Origin: Acidobacteria bacterium RIFCSPLOWO2_12_FULL_68_19
GTDB lineage: Bacteria > Acidobacteriota > Vicinamibacteria > Vicinamibacterales > UBA2999
Direction: 5' to 3'
NCBI GenBank assembly: GCA_001767525.1
Contig: MELF01000049.1
Location: forward strand, 78,419-142,418
Length of the DNA stretch: 64,000 nt
Below the pieces are notes generated by a model, which was given only the letters and a program-made list of their open reading frames with translations, ran no database searches and was not told the DNA's origin. Every line of letters starts with the position of its first letter. Position 1 is the stretch's first letter. The position numbers and the translations under genes were made by a program. This document shows, piece by piece, positions 51,102 through 59,941 of the stretch.

Positions 51102-51180
51102 GGGCCACAGAGGCACGGAGGCACAGAGAGGATTTGGAATCCTTCCTCTGTGCCTCCGTGCCTCCGTGCCCCTGTGGCCC
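51102..51180. terminator. Long imperfect hairpin built of GGCACGGA repeats between convergent genes
   Basis: GGGCCACA...GAGGCACGGAGGCACAGAG on the left pairs with CCTCTGTGCCTCCGTGCCTC...TGTGGCCC on the right, with an 8-nt bulge. The 8-bp unit GAGGCACG is repeated within each arm. It starts five bases past the Wza-like stop and ends nine bases before the NHL gene's stop, so it can end transcription from both sides. It may belong to a dispersed intergenic repeat family. Confidence 0.7.
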
Positions 51181-51188
51181 GTCGGACG

Positions 51189-52412
51189 TCAGGACCTCGG
51201 CCAGAGCGCGCCCTGCGTGCGGGGCACGTTGCCGATTCCCCTGTAGACGAACTTCTGAATCCGCTTCCCTTCGTAGGTTTCCGTCGTGTACAGGTTGCCC
51301 TTCGAATCGGTGGCGATGCTGTGCACGCCATAGAAGAGCCCGGGCTGCCGGCCGCCGTCGCCGAAGGCGGTCAGCTCCTCGAGCGTGTCGCGCCGCAGGA
51401 TGCGGACCTTGTGGTTGCGGCCGTCCGCGAGAAAGATGTAGGTCTGCTGCGGGTCGCGGGAGAAGGCGATGTCCCACACCGATCCTTCGCCGAGGCTTCT
51501 GCGGGCGATGAACGCTTCCTTGACGAACTTGCCGTCCTTCTGGAACACCTGGAGACGGTCGTTCGCGCGGTCGCACACGTACAGGAGGTTGTCGTTGGCG
51601 AGGTCCGCGCAGTGGACGGGGTTCCTGAACTGCTGCGCCGGCGGCGCGTCCGGATTGTACGGACCCAGGTTGGTGTCATCCGGCTTGTTGCCGTAGGCGC
51701 CCCAGTACCGCTTCATCGTCCCGGTCGGGACGTCGAGGACGGCGACGCGCTTGTTCAGGTAGCCGTCGGCGATGTACGCCTCGTTGTCCTTCGGGTCGAC
51801 GAAGATCTTGGCAACGCGGCCGAAGTTCTGCCGGTCGTTGCTGTCGCCGGCGTAGGTCGACAGCCCCTCCGCGTTGGTCGGTCCGCGATGGACGCCCGCC
51901 TTGCCGTACTGGGCGATGAACTTCCCGGTGCGGGTGAACTTCAGGATGTGCGAGTCGCCCGCGCCGTTGCCGCCGATCCAGACGTTCCCCTGGTGGTCGA
52001 CGACAATGCCGTGGTTCGACTGCGGCCACTCGTACCCCGACCCCGGCCCGCCCCACGACGTCACAAGGTTGCCGTTGGGATCGAACTCCAGCACCGGGGG
52101 CGCGCCGGCGCAGCACTCGCCGGTCGGCGGCTTCAGCTCGAGACCCTTCTCGTTGTTGCTCAGGGTTGCCGAGCTGCGATGGATGATCCATATGTGGTCG
52201 CGCTCGTCGACGAACACGCCGATGGTCGAGCCGAGCACCCAGTGGTTCGGGAGGGGCTTGGGCCAGAGGGGGTCGACCTCGAAGCGGGGCGCGCGCACCA
52301 TGCCGCCGTCGGTCTGGGCCGACACGACCCGCTGCAGCACGAGATCCGCAACCGCCAGCACACCGAGGGTAATCACCAGGAGCGCCCCGACCCGTAGATG
52401 CCGCCTCGCCAT
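51189..52412 (-). CDS. NHL-repeat secreted beta-propeller protein
   Basis: A 407-residue protein with an N-terminal signal or anchor (VGALLVITLGVLAVADLVLQ). The rest consists of propeller blades with repeating 'D..GN(V/L)' units: EFDPNGNLVTSWG, VVDHQGNVWIGGN, IFVDPKDNEAYIADGY and IATDSKGNLYTTETY. A CC pair (PTGECCAGAPP) lies in blade two. Such proteins are usually periplasmic and may be peptidyl-alpha-hydroxyglycine lyase-like, but catalytic residues are not evident. GAGGAGG supports the ATG at 52412. Confidence 0.82.
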   Translation of the reverse strand: MARRHLRVGALLVITLGVLAVADLVLQRVVSAQTDGGMVRAPRFEVDPLWPKPLPNHWVLGSTIGVFVDERDHIWIIHRSSATLSNNEKGLELKPPTGECCAGAPPVLEFDPNGNLVTSWGGPGSGYEWPQSNHGIVVDHQGNVWIGGNGAGDSHILKFTRTGKFIAQYGKAGVHRGPTNAEGLSTYAGDSNDRQNFGRVAKIFVDPKDNEAYIADGYLNKRVAVLDVPTGTMKRYWGAYGNKPDDTNLGPYNPDAPPAQQFRNPVHCADLANDNLLYVCDRANDRLQVFQKDGKFVKEAFIARRSLGEGSVWDIAFSRDPQQTYIFLADGRNHKVRILRRDTLEELTAFGDGGRQPGLFYGVHSIATDSKGNLYTTETYEGKRIQKFVYRGIGNVPRTQGALWPRS

Positions 52413-52433
52413 ACGCTGCCTCCTCACGCTGCG

Positions 52434-53798
52434 CTAGAGCCTAACACCACCGCCGAGATTCTCAAACTCCGATCCGGCCGAGGGCGTCGCGGCCCTGCCG
52501 GATCGCCGACGGAACACGCGGACGCCCCATGCCACCGCCGCCGCCGCCACCAGGACCATCGCCGCGCGCACCAGCCACAGGAGCGTCACCGCGTCGGCGG
52601 CGGGCCGCGGAAACTGCAGGAGCTGCGCGCCCCGCTCGGTCATCCAGTGCCACGCCGTGTGCGCCACGACGACAGACAGGATGATCGTCCCCAGGCGCTC
52701 CGCCACCACGAAGCGGAAGAGGAGATTCAGCGCCGGCACGACCGCCGCCAGCACGAGCAGCTGGCCGAGCTCCACGCCGACGTTGAACGAGACGAGCGAC
52801 AGCAGCAGGTGCGAGCCGGCGAACTGCAGCGACTCGCGCAAGGCGAACGAGAACCCGAAGCCGTGCACGAGGCCGAACGCGAACGTGATCAGCCAGCGAT
52901 GGGCCAGGCTGGCGCTGACGATGTTCTCGAGCGCCATGTAGACGATGGAGGTGGCGATCAGCGTCTCGACCAGCGGCGGGAACCACAAGCCCTCCGGCCC
53001 CAGGTTGTAGGCCGCCGCGATGAGCGTGACCGAGTGCGCCACGGTGAACGACGTCACCACGATGACCAGCGTCCCAACGCGCCGCAGCGGGATGACGAGG
53101 CACAGCAGGAACAGCAGGTGGTCGATCCCGCCGAGGATGTGACGGAAGCCGGAGTCCACGAACCGCGCCGCCGCCTGGTGCCATCGCGGATCGAGCCGGA
53201 CGACGCCCGGGTCGTCGTGCAGCTCGAATGCCCGCTCCCGGCCGTCGGGCGTCAGCAGCCGGAGCGCGATCGTCACGCGCTGGCCGAGGGGCCGGAGGCC
53301 CGGATTGATGGCGAACCGGGAGCTGTCCGACCCAATGGCGTACTCGAGCCAGACGTCGAGGATCCCCTGTTCCCAGTACAGGTCGGTGCTCTCCGGCAGA
53401 GGCGGCCCGCGGAGGTTTGCGACGGCCGTCCCGTATTCCCGGAACGACGTGTCCGAGGGGAGCGACACGCGGGCGGCTGCGATCTCGGGGTCACCAAGGC
53501 GCCTGTCCTCCTCGTACAGCGCCACCTCGCGGGCGATCCACACCGTGGCCGCGGTCCGCAGGGCGTCGTCCACCCGCGTGAGATCGAGATACCCCCGGTC
53601 CCGCTGCGGCACGTCCATGTCGCGCAGCGCCTCGAGCGGCACGCGCATGAGCAGGTGGAGCCGCTGCCCATCGGGCTTCAGGAATGCCTGGACGATGACG
53701 TCGTTCGGGATATCGTGCGCGATCGGCCGGGCCGAGGCCGCCAGGACGAGCGCCACCGTCACCGCCGCAAGAGCCCGGACCGGCATGGGAGCCGTCAT
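52434..53798 (-). CDS. HupE/UreJ family membrane protein with large N-terminal domain
   Basis: A 454-residue protein. After a signal segment, residues 30-235 form an extracytoplasmic domain. The C-terminal 210 residues hold about six membrane segments with the HupE/UreJ_2 motifs: FRHILGGIDHLLFLLCLVIP, TSFTVAHSVTLIAAAYNL and FAFGLVHGFGFSFAL. Related proteins are implicated in nickel or metal permeation; the role of this long subtype is unknown. Conserved intramembrane His and Asp residues are retained. It lies four bases downstream of the PQQ dehydrogenase-like gene. Confidence 0.82.
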   Translation of the reverse strand: MTAPMPVRALAAVTVALVLAASARPIAHDIPNDVIVQAFLKPDGQRLHLLMRVPLEALRDMDVPQRDRGYLDLTRVDDALRTAATVWIAREVALYEEDRRLGDPEIAAARVSLPSDTSFREYGTAVANLRGPPLPESTDLYWEQGILDVWLEYAIGSDSSRFAINPGLRPLGQRVTIALRLLTPDGRERAFELHDDPGVVRLDPRWHQAAARFVDSGFRHILGGIDHLLFLLCLVIPLRRVGTLVIVVTSFTVAHSVTLIAAAYNLGPEGLWFPPLVETLIATSIVYMALENIVSASLAHRWLITFAFGLVHGFGFSFALRESLQFAGSHLLLSLVSFNVGVELGQLLVLAAVVPALNLLFRFVVAERLGTIILSVVVAHTAWHWMTERGAQLLQFPRPAADAVTLLWLVRAAMVLVAAAAVAWGVRVFRRRSGRAATPSAGSEFENLGGGVRL

Positions 53799-53802
53799 CG
53801 CC

Positions 53803-55884
53803 TCACTTCGAGGCCGTGGCGGCGTCCTGCGGCAGGCGGAAGGCCAGCAGCTCGCCGCTGTAGTTGCCGCCGCTGATGGCCACGACGAGATACTGCCGCC
53901 CGTTGAGCATGTACGTCATCGGCGAGCCGGTCTGCGGGGCCGGCATGTACACCGCGCCGACTTCCTGCCCCGTGGCTTTGTCGTACGCGCGCAGCATCGC
54001 GCCGCGCTGGCCCGAGGGCGTCGTGAAGAACCCGCCCTCCCCCGCCAGGAGCAGCGTCTTCGTCGTCAGCACGCCGATGCGGCCGATGCGCCCGGTGCGC
54101 GGGATCGTGAGCCCCTTCAGCGCGGGATGGTTGCGGATGTTGTCCGGTGTCTCGCCATGCGCAATCTGCCAGACGATCTCGCCTCTGTTGAGATCGATCG
54201 CCGTGATGCGCCCGTAGGGAGGCTTCACGATTGGGAGCCCCTGCACCGTCAGCGGGGGCGGACCGGCCTCCTCGCCCGCCGCGCCCGCGGGGGCCGCCGG
54301 CCGCGGCGGCTCGGCCGGGTTCGGCGCGGTGCCGCGGATGTAGCGCATGTCCGAGCGCTTCCCGTCGGACTCGACGAGGCCGAGCTGGGCAATCTGCGTG
54401 ATGGAGTAGATATAGAGATAGTTGGTTTCCGGATCGAGCGAGCCGCCGTACCAGTTCGCGCCGCCGGTCGTCGACGGAAGCATGAGCGTGGCCAGCGGCC
54501 CTTCCCACGTGCTCACGACGGGCGGCGTGAAGAGCGGCCCGAGCTTGTAGCGCGAAACGAGTTTCACCGCTTCCGCCTTCAGCTCGGGTGTGAAGTCAAT
54601 CAGGTCGTCGAGCGAGACCCCCTGGCGGTCGAAGGCGGGCGGCCTCGTGACGAACGGCTGCGTCGGGCTCGCTTTCTCGCCCGGCACCGTCGACGGCTCG
54701 ACGGCGCGCTCCTCGATCGGCCACACCGGCTGGCCGCTCGTGCGGTCCAGCACGTACACCCACCCCTGCTTGCTCGGCTGCGCGAGCGCCTTGACCATGC
54801 GGCCGTTGACGACGATGTCGGCGAGGATGGGCGCGCACGGAATGTCGAAGTCCCAGATGCCGTGATGGACGAGCTGGTAGTGCCAGCGCTTCCGTCCCGT
54901 CTTCAGTTCCACGGCAATGATGCTCTCGCCGTAGAGGCCGCTGCCGGGCCGGTGGCCGCCGTAATAGTCGCCGGTCGGCAGCTCGACCGGCAGGTAGACG
55001 AGCCCCAGCTCTTCGTCCACTGTCATCTGCGACCAGACGCCGGCGTTCCCGTTCACCGGCGCCGATTCGTTCTCCCACGTCTCGTAACCCGCCTCGCCGA
55101 GTCTCGGAATCGTGTGGAAGATCCAGAGACGCTTGCCGGTGTGCACGTCGTAGCCCCGGACGTATCCCTTGACGTTGTTGTGCGTACGCGGGATGCTGCC
55201 GGGCAGGTGCGCCGCCCCCACGACCACCACGTCGCCCGCAATCACGGGCGCCGCGTGCAGGCCCACCTCGCCCGTGACCAGGTCGATCTCCTGGTCGTTG
55301 CCCGTCTTCAGATCGACGATGCCGCTCCTGCCGAACCGGGCGACCGGCCGGCCTGTCTTCGCATCGAGCGCCACCATCTGGTAGCCCGGGGTGACGTAGA
55401 CGATCCGCTCCTCCCGGCCGTCGGTCCAGTAGGCGAGTCCGCGGCCCGACAATCGGCGCGGCGCCCCGTCGCCGCGTGTGCCTTCGTTCAGGCTGTGCAT
55501 CCAGAGCATCTCGCCCGTTTCGGCATCGAGCGAGACGACGGCGCGGCGGGTGCCGGCCGTCGCGTAGAGCCTGCCGCCCACCATCAGCGGCGTCGACTGG
55601 AGGTTGAACTCCGGCCGCGGCCCGAGCGAGTCGGTCTTGAAGCGCCAGGCGACTTCGAGCTTCGAGAAGTTGTCCTTGTTGATCTGATCGAGCGCGGCGT
55701 ACCGCGTGCTGCGGAGATCGCCGCCGTAGGTGCGCCATTCCCCGCTGGCGCCCGAGCGCGCCGGCGCGGTGGGCGCTCCGCCGTTCGGCGCGCCGGCCCG
55801 CACCGGTCCGCGGTCCTGGGCGAAGCTCGCCATCGACGCGGCCACGACCACTGCCATTGACAGCCCCACCCGGCTCCTGCTCAT
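53803..55884 (-). CDS. PQQ-dependent quinoprotein dehydrogenase-like protein
   Basis: A 693-residue periplasmic protein. A signal peptide (VGLSMAVVVAASMASFAQ) is followed by an eight-bladed PQQ propeller: WRTYGGDLRSTRYAALDQIN, AWRFKTDSLGPRPEFNLQST, WENESAPVNGNAGVWS, HYQLVHHGIWDFDIPCAP and NWYGGSLDPETNYLYIYS. It resembles soluble quinoprotein glucose/alcohol dehydrogenases. The substrate is unknown and PQQ biosynthesis genes are not in the window. The second of two adjacent ATGs (55884) has the better ribosome-binding-site spacing. Confidence 0.88.
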   Translation of the reverse strand: MSRSRVGLSMAVVVAASMASFAQDRGPVRAGAPNGGAPTAPARSGASGEWRTYGGDLRSTRYAALDQINKDNFSKLEVAWRFKTDSLGPRPEFNLQSTPLMVGGRLYATAGTRRAVVSLDAETGEMLWMHSLNEGTRGDGAPRRLSGRGLAYWTDGREERIVYVTPGYQMVALDAKTGRPVARFGRSGIVDLKTGNDQEIDLVTGEVGLHAAPVIAGDVVVVGAAHLPGSIPRTHNNVKGYVRGYDVHTGKRLWIFHTIPRLGEAGYETWENESAPVNGNAGVWSQMTVDEELGLVYLPVELPTGDYYGGHRPGSGLYGESIIAVELKTGRKRWHYQLVHHGIWDFDIPCAPILADIVVNGRMVKALAQPSKQGWVYVLDRTSGQPVWPIEERAVEPSTVPGEKASPTQPFVTRPPAFDRQGVSLDDLIDFTPELKAEAVKLVSRYKLGPLFTPPVVSTWEGPLATLMLPSTTGGANWYGGSLDPETNYLYIYSITQIAQLGLVESDGKRSDMRYIRGTAPNPAEPPRPAAPAGAAGEEAGPPPLTVQGLPIVKPPYGRITAIDLNRGEIVWQIAHGETPDNIRNHPALKGLTIPRTGRIGRIGVLTTKTLLLAGEGGFFTTPSGQRGAMLRAYDKATGQEVGAVYMPAPQTGSPMTYMLNGRQYLVVAISGGNYSGELLAFRLPQDAATASK

Positions 55885-55948
55885 CATCCCTCCTGGCGCT
55901 CCGGAGACCGGATTCTACGCCAAACAACGTTCGGACCGTCCGGGTCGT

Positions 55949-56965
55949 TCACGTCGTCTTCCGGATTCGCACGCGGCCAACCTTGTTCACGCCGCTATAG
56001 GCGAGCAGCAGGTCGCCGTTCGGTGCGGTGACCATGTGCCGCACGACGCCGCCGCCGCTTGGAATCTTCCACGTCTGGAATGTCTTCGTCGCTGGGTCGA
56101 AACGGACGAGCGTGTTCGGCTCCACACCGGACTCGCTGTACCAGACGGCGCCGTCCGGGGTGACGCTGATGCCGTAGGGCTGCGACCGCGGTCCCGCCGG
56201 CGATGGAAAGTCCTGCGCCTGCTTCGTCTTCAGGTCCAGACGGCCCAGCGCGCCTCGGGCGAAATCGGTGTACCAGACGATATCGTTCCCGTCCACGGCG
56301 ATGCGGCGCGGCCGCGCGCCCTCCGGCAATGCGTATTCGGTGATCTCCATCGTCTTGGGGTCGATGGTGCCAATCTTGTTCGTGCGAAAGAGATCGAACA
56401 CCGGCGTGCCGTTCGACAGGACCGCGATGCCGTAGGGCGCGGCGCGGGGCGTCGGCGGCTGCTTCAACGTGATTGCGCCGGTCTTCGGATCCAGCCGGCC
56501 GATGAAGTTGCCGCCCTGCACCGTGAACCAGAGAACGCCGTTGCGATCGAGTGTCGGCGTATGGGGATCGCGCGCGGCCGGATCCGGCATCTTGTACTCG
56601 GTGACCTGCCCCGTCCGCGGATCGAGCCGTCCGATCAGGCCGGCGGCGTTCCCGGTGTACCAGATGTTGCCGTCGCGGTCCGACACCAGACCGTGCGGCC
56701 CGTGGCGGCCCGGCAGCGGAAACTCACGCACCTGCCCCGTGTTCATATCGACACGCCCGAGCGCCTGCGCCGCCTGGCCGGTGTACCAGAGCGTGCCGTC
56801 GACGCCGAAGGCGGGATCGTGCGGGTGCGCGTACGGGGTCGCCGTATTCCAGTCGGTGAACTCCACATCGACCTTGACGCCCCGCTGGCCGGCGAGCGGC
56901 GCAGTCAGTGCGGCGCAGACGAGCGCCCCGGCCGCCAGGGACGCGAACGAACGTGAGCGCATCAT
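55949..56965 (-). CDS. Vgb-like (virginiamycin B lyase-type) propeller protein
   Basis: A 338-residue secreted protein with a signal peptide (FASLAAGALVCAALTAPLAG). Seven repeated blades follow the Vgb pattern: DGTLWYTGQAAQALGRVDM, DGNIWYTGNAAGLIGRLDP, NGVLWFTVQGGNFIGRLDP and DGAVWYSESGVEPNTLVRFD. Vgb lyases linearise streptogramin B, but many environmental relatives have unknown roles, so resistance is not implied. GAGGAGGAG upstream supports the ATG pair at 56965/56962. It precedes the PQQ gene by 64 bp. Confidence 0.88.
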   Translation of the reverse strand: MMRSRSFASLAAGALVCAALTAPLAGQRGVKVDVEFTDWNTATPYAHPHDPAFGVDGTLWYTGQAAQALGRVDMNTGQVREFPLPGRHGPHGLVSDRDGNIWYTGNAAGLIGRLDPRTGQVTEYKMPDPAARDPHTPTLDRNGVLWFTVQGGNFIGRLDPKTGAITLKQPPTPRAAPYGIAVLSNGTPVFDLFRTNKIGTIDPKTMEITEYALPEGARPRRIAVDGNDIVWYTDFARGALGRLDLKTKQAQDFPSPAGPRSQPYGISVTPDGAVWYSESGVEPNTLVRFDPATKTFQTWKIPSGGGVVRHMVTAPNGDLLLAYSGVNKVGRVRIRKTT

Positions 56966-57029
56966 GGCTCCTCCTCTATAATCGGCGGGTCCGGAACGAC
57001 CCGCTCCACGTGGTCCACGGATCCTGCGC

Positions 57030-57602
57030 GTGTCAAGAGTGTCCCTCGGGAGCGCCGGCGTCCTGGCGACGGCCGTCACATGCGCGGCGCCGCTCGTCGT
57101 CTTCGCCTCGGTCACCAGCCTCGTGCCGGCGAGGACCGGCGGTTTCGGCGAGATGACCTGCCACCAGTGCCACTCGAACAATCCGCTCAACGACCTCGCG
57201 GGCCGGCTCGCCCTGACCGGCGTTCCCGACTCGTATACGCCCGGCCAACGATACCTGATTACCGTCGTGGTGGCCCGTCCGCAGCTCGTGCGTGCAGGAT
57301 TCCAGTTGTCGGCTCGGTTCGAGAGCGGCGACAACGCCGGCACGTTCCACCCGTCCGACGACCGCGTCGAGGCCGTCCCCGACGATGCGGGCCGGATCAC
57401 CTATGCGCAGCACTCGCCCACGGGTGCCGATGCGGCGGCGCCGGGCGAGGGGACCTGGACGTTGGAGTGGACCGCGCCGCCCGCCACGCTCCAGGTCGTG
57501 TTCCACCTCGCAGCCAACGCCGCCAACGGCGACGGTCTGTCGCGGGGCGATTTCATCTATACGGCTACGGCGGCGTCCCGGCCAGCAGCTGCTCCGCGGT
57601 GA
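57030..57602 (+). CDS. Secreted protein with heme c motif and reelin-like domain
   Basis: A 190-residue protein with an N-terminal signal or anchor (AGVLATAVTCAAPLVVFA). A heme-binding CHQCH motif lies in GEMTCHQCHSNNPLND near residue 44. It continues into a reelin/choice-of-anchor-V-like beta domain: LTGVPDSYTPGQRYLITVVV, AGFQLSARFESGDNAGTF and GTWTLEWTAPP. The combination suggests a periplasmic monoheme protein; its partner is unknown. The start is a GTG at 57030. Its last 38 bp overlap the convergent M49-like gene. Confidence 0.78.
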   Translation: MSRVSLGSAGVLATAVTCAAPLVVFASVTSLVPARTGGFGEMTCHQCHSNNPLNDLAGRLALTGVPDSYTPGQRYLITVVVARPQLVRAGFQLSARFESGDNAGTFHPSDDRVEAVPDDAGRITYAQHSPTGADAAAPGEGTWTLEWTAPPATLQVVFHLAANAANGDGLSRGDFIYTATAASRPAAAPR

Positions 57603-59334
57603 AGAACCGGGGTTCGATGTCCACGGGCACGTCCGTCAGGCGATCGAGCACGGCCTGGACGGGCGGCCGGACGACGGCCAGCCGCTCGATCATCTGCCGG
57701 GCGTCGCTGTAGCCACCGAGGGCCTGCAGCGTCATGATGTCGCGCGTCAGATCGGCGACGTTCTGCCGAATCCGGTCCGGATTCACCGCGAACGTGCCGT
57801 CGGGCATGGCTCTCACGCCGCCGTTGTCGAGGAAGTAGTTGAGCTGCATCGCGACGCCGCGGCCGTGCGCTTCGTCGATGCCGAACCGGATCGAGCGGAA
57901 CATCGACGCCAGATACGTCGTGTACATCGACTGATCCAGGCGATCCGCGTACGCGGACCGGACGAGGCGGCGCTCGATCCCCGGGTCGCGCAGCGACCCG
58001 ACCTCATCGAACCTGCCGCGATCGACGAGGAACTGCAGCGCGAAGAGGCCGGAGACATCGGCCTTGGCTTCCTCGATCGCGCTGTAGGTCTCCTTGAGCT
58101 CCTGCCGCACCGTGGACGCCCGCCCGGCGACGCTGATGTTGTGCGGACCGAGACCGTGCATCAGCTCGTGCATCAGGATGTGCGTGAAGAACGCGTCGAA
58201 GGTGACGTTCGCCTGGTCGCGGCTCGACAGCGCGACGCGGGCGATCGGCTGCAGCACCATCCGGAACTTCGCGTCCTGGTTGTTCTTCAGCATCACGCGC
58301 TTGCTGCCCTTGTCGGCAACCACGCGCTCGTCGTTCGGCAGATTGAACGCGGCCGTCTGCACGCCCTTGTTCGCGTCGCCCGAGGAGAACACGGTGTTGA
58401 CGACGCGGATGGGCGCCATCGCGCCGAGCTTCGGGTTCCTGAACCGTGGATCGATCGGCAGGTTGTTCTCGATCTCCTGCAGCTCCGATCCGAAGCGCGC
58501 GAGCCTGGCGGTCTCGGCGTCGTCACGGATCGTGATGAACGCCTCGAAGGCCGCCTTGTAGTTGAACCACTCGTCCTCGTAGACCTCGTACGGGCCGATC
58601 GTCGGCTCGATGCTGGCGTCGAGCTCCATCCAGGCCACGTCGCTCGCGTAGTAGTCGTTGGTCAGCAGCGCGTCGGCCCGGCTCGCCAGGTACCGCCCGA
58701 GCGTCGGCTGGAGGGTGAGCGCCGCCGCCTCGCGCAGCAGCGACGCCACGCGGCCGAGCTCGCCCTGGTACTCGAGGCCGTAGGGGACGGAGATCAGCCG
58801 TCCGTCCGGCCCTCGCCGGATCGTCGTGAAAAATCCGGTCGCGCGGGCCCGTTCGCCCGGCGCGAGCGTCTTCAACCAGGCGTCGACCTCCTCCTTGGTG
58901 ACGCCGGAGGGATAGAAATTGGCCTGCGGCGGCTTGGCGGGAACGCCCGGGATGAACGGCTCGCCGCGATCGAGGCGCGACCAGGGGCCTTTGTTGATCA
59001 GGAAGTACCGCAGACGGGCCTGACCCAGCTCCGAGCGGTCGCCGAGCAGCGACAGCAGCAGCGTCTCGTTGCCCGCCCACACCTGACGGAGGAACAACGC
59101 GTCGAACACCTTCGCCGCCTCGATGAGCCTGGCGAGCGCCTGCCGCTCGTTCGGCGGCAGCGCCGAGATGTCGGCCGTGAGGTCAACCGGCGCGAACCGC
59201 GCCGTCATGCGTCGAAGCTGCTCCACCATCGGATCGGTTTGCGGTTGTCCGGCCGGTTGAGATGGCTGCGGCGCGCGGCAGCCGGCACCGAACAGTGCCA
59301 CTGCCACGGCCGCCACAAGTATCCCGTTCAACAT
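57565..59334 (-). CDS. M49-like (DPP III-related) zinc metallopeptidase lipoprotein
   Basis: A 589-residue lipoprotein (MLNGILVAAVAVALFGAGC; lipobox GAGC). The zinc site is HELMHGLGPH near residue 398, with a downstream glutamate motif SAIEEAKADVSGLF. This fits the dipeptidyl-peptidase III (M49) superfamily, although the classical M49 motif is HEXXGH with a one-residue insertion and here the spacing is HEXXH. The rest of the chain (ASIEPTIGPYEVYEDEW, AFNLPNDERVV) agrees with bacterial 'Zn-dependent hydrolase' members. The start at 59334 preserves the lipobox. Confidence 0.83.
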   Translation of the reverse strand: MLNGILVAAVAVALFGAGCRAPQPSQPAGQPQTDPMVEQLRRMTARFAPVDLTADISALPPNERQALARLIEAAKVFDALFLRQVWAGNETLLLSLLGDRSELGQARLRYFLINKGPWSRLDRGEPFIPGVPAKPPQANFYPSGVTKEEVDAWLKTLAPGERARATGFFTTIRRGPDGRLISVPYGLEYQGELGRVASLLREAAALTLQPTLGRYLASRADALLTNDYYASDVAWMELDASIEPTIGPYEVYEDEWFNYKAAFEAFITIRDDAETARLARFGSELQEIENNLPIDPRFRNPKLGAMAPIRVVNTVFSSGDANKGVQTAAFNLPNDERVVADKGSKRVMLKNNQDAKFRMVLQPIARVALSSRDQANVTFDAFFTHILMHELMHGLGPHNISVAGRASTVRQELKETYSAIEEAKADVSGLFALQFLVDRGRFDEVGSLRDPGIERRLVRSAYADRLDQSMYTTYLASMFRSIRFGIDEAHGRGVAMQLNYFLDNGGVRAMPDGTFAVNPDRIRQNVADLTRDIMTLQALGGYSDARQMIERLAVVRPPVQAVLDRLTDVPVDIEPRFFTAEQLLAGTPP

Positions 59335-59349
59335 GAGAGATGCACGCAG

Positions 59350-59371
59350 GGCGGGTCCTTTCGGACCCGCC
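59350..59371 (-). terminator. Perfect 9-bp hairpin, probable terminator after algH
   Basis: GGCGGGTCC and GGACCCGCC pair perfectly around a 4-nt TTTC/GAAA loop, six bases past the algH stop and 16 bases before the start of the M49-like gene. The minus-strand loop is a GNRA-type GAAA tetraloop. No T-run follows, so termination may be partial. Confidence 0.6.
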
Positions 59372-59376
59372 ACTTC

Positions 59377-59928
59377 TCAATGCACGCCGGAACTGGTCTG
59401 CAGGGCGGCCGGCTCGGCGCCCAGCCGCCGGATGGCCGCCTGCCACATCTGGTCCGCGGGAACCCCGAAAATCAGTCCCGGGTCGACCTCGGTCGTGAGC
59501 CATGCGGACGCGGCCAGTTCCTTGTCGAGCTGGCCCGGCCCCCATCCCGCATACCCGATGAGCACCCGCGCCCGCGACGAAGGGGGCGCCTGAAGGAGCT
59601 GGAGCGTCAATTCGCGGGACACCGAGAGCAGCACGCCCGGGCAGATCTCCCGCTGCTCGTCCTCCGGCCCCTGCGCCTCCGCCATCAGCACCCAGGTGCG
59701 CTCGAGGTCGACCGGGCCGCCGACCCAGAGCCGCATGTCGGGATCGATGCGCACCGGCGGCTCGGTTCGGATGAACTGCCAGGCGAGCTCGTCCATCTGC
59801 CGGTTCACCACGAATCCGAAGGCGCCCTGGTCGGTGTAGTCGCACAGCAGGACGACCGTCTTCGCGAAGTTCGGATCGGCCATCTGAGGCATCGACACGA
59901 GCAGGAGGGGTGCGGTACCGGAGGACAT
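59377..59928 (-). CDS. algH: YqgE/AlgH family protein
   Basis: A 183-residue soluble protein: APLLLVSMPQMADPNFAKTV, LCDYTDQGAFGFVVNRQM, LWVGGPVDLERTWVL, RARVLIGYAGWGPGQLDKE and SAWLTTEVDPGLIFGV, which are the standard YqgE/AlgH landmarks. The family has a known fold but a poorly defined function. It follows queG by 13 bp on the same strand, so they are likely co-transcribed. Confidence 0.95.
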   Translation of the reverse strand: MSSGTAPLLLVSMPQMADPNFAKTVVLLCDYTDQGAFGFVVNRQMDELAWQFIRTEPPVRIDPDMRLWVGGPVDLERTWVLMAEAQGPEDEQREICPGVLLSVSRELTLQLLQAPPSSRARVLIGYAGWGPGQLDKELAASAWLTTEVDPGLIFGVPADQMWQAAIRRLGAEPAALQTSSGVH

Positions 59929-59941
59929 GGAGGAATCTTAC

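Noticed and set aside
55949..56965. Streptogramin resistance determinant
   Set aside because: The Vgb fold is common in Acidobacteriota with unknown roles; a resistance function cannot be supported from sequence.
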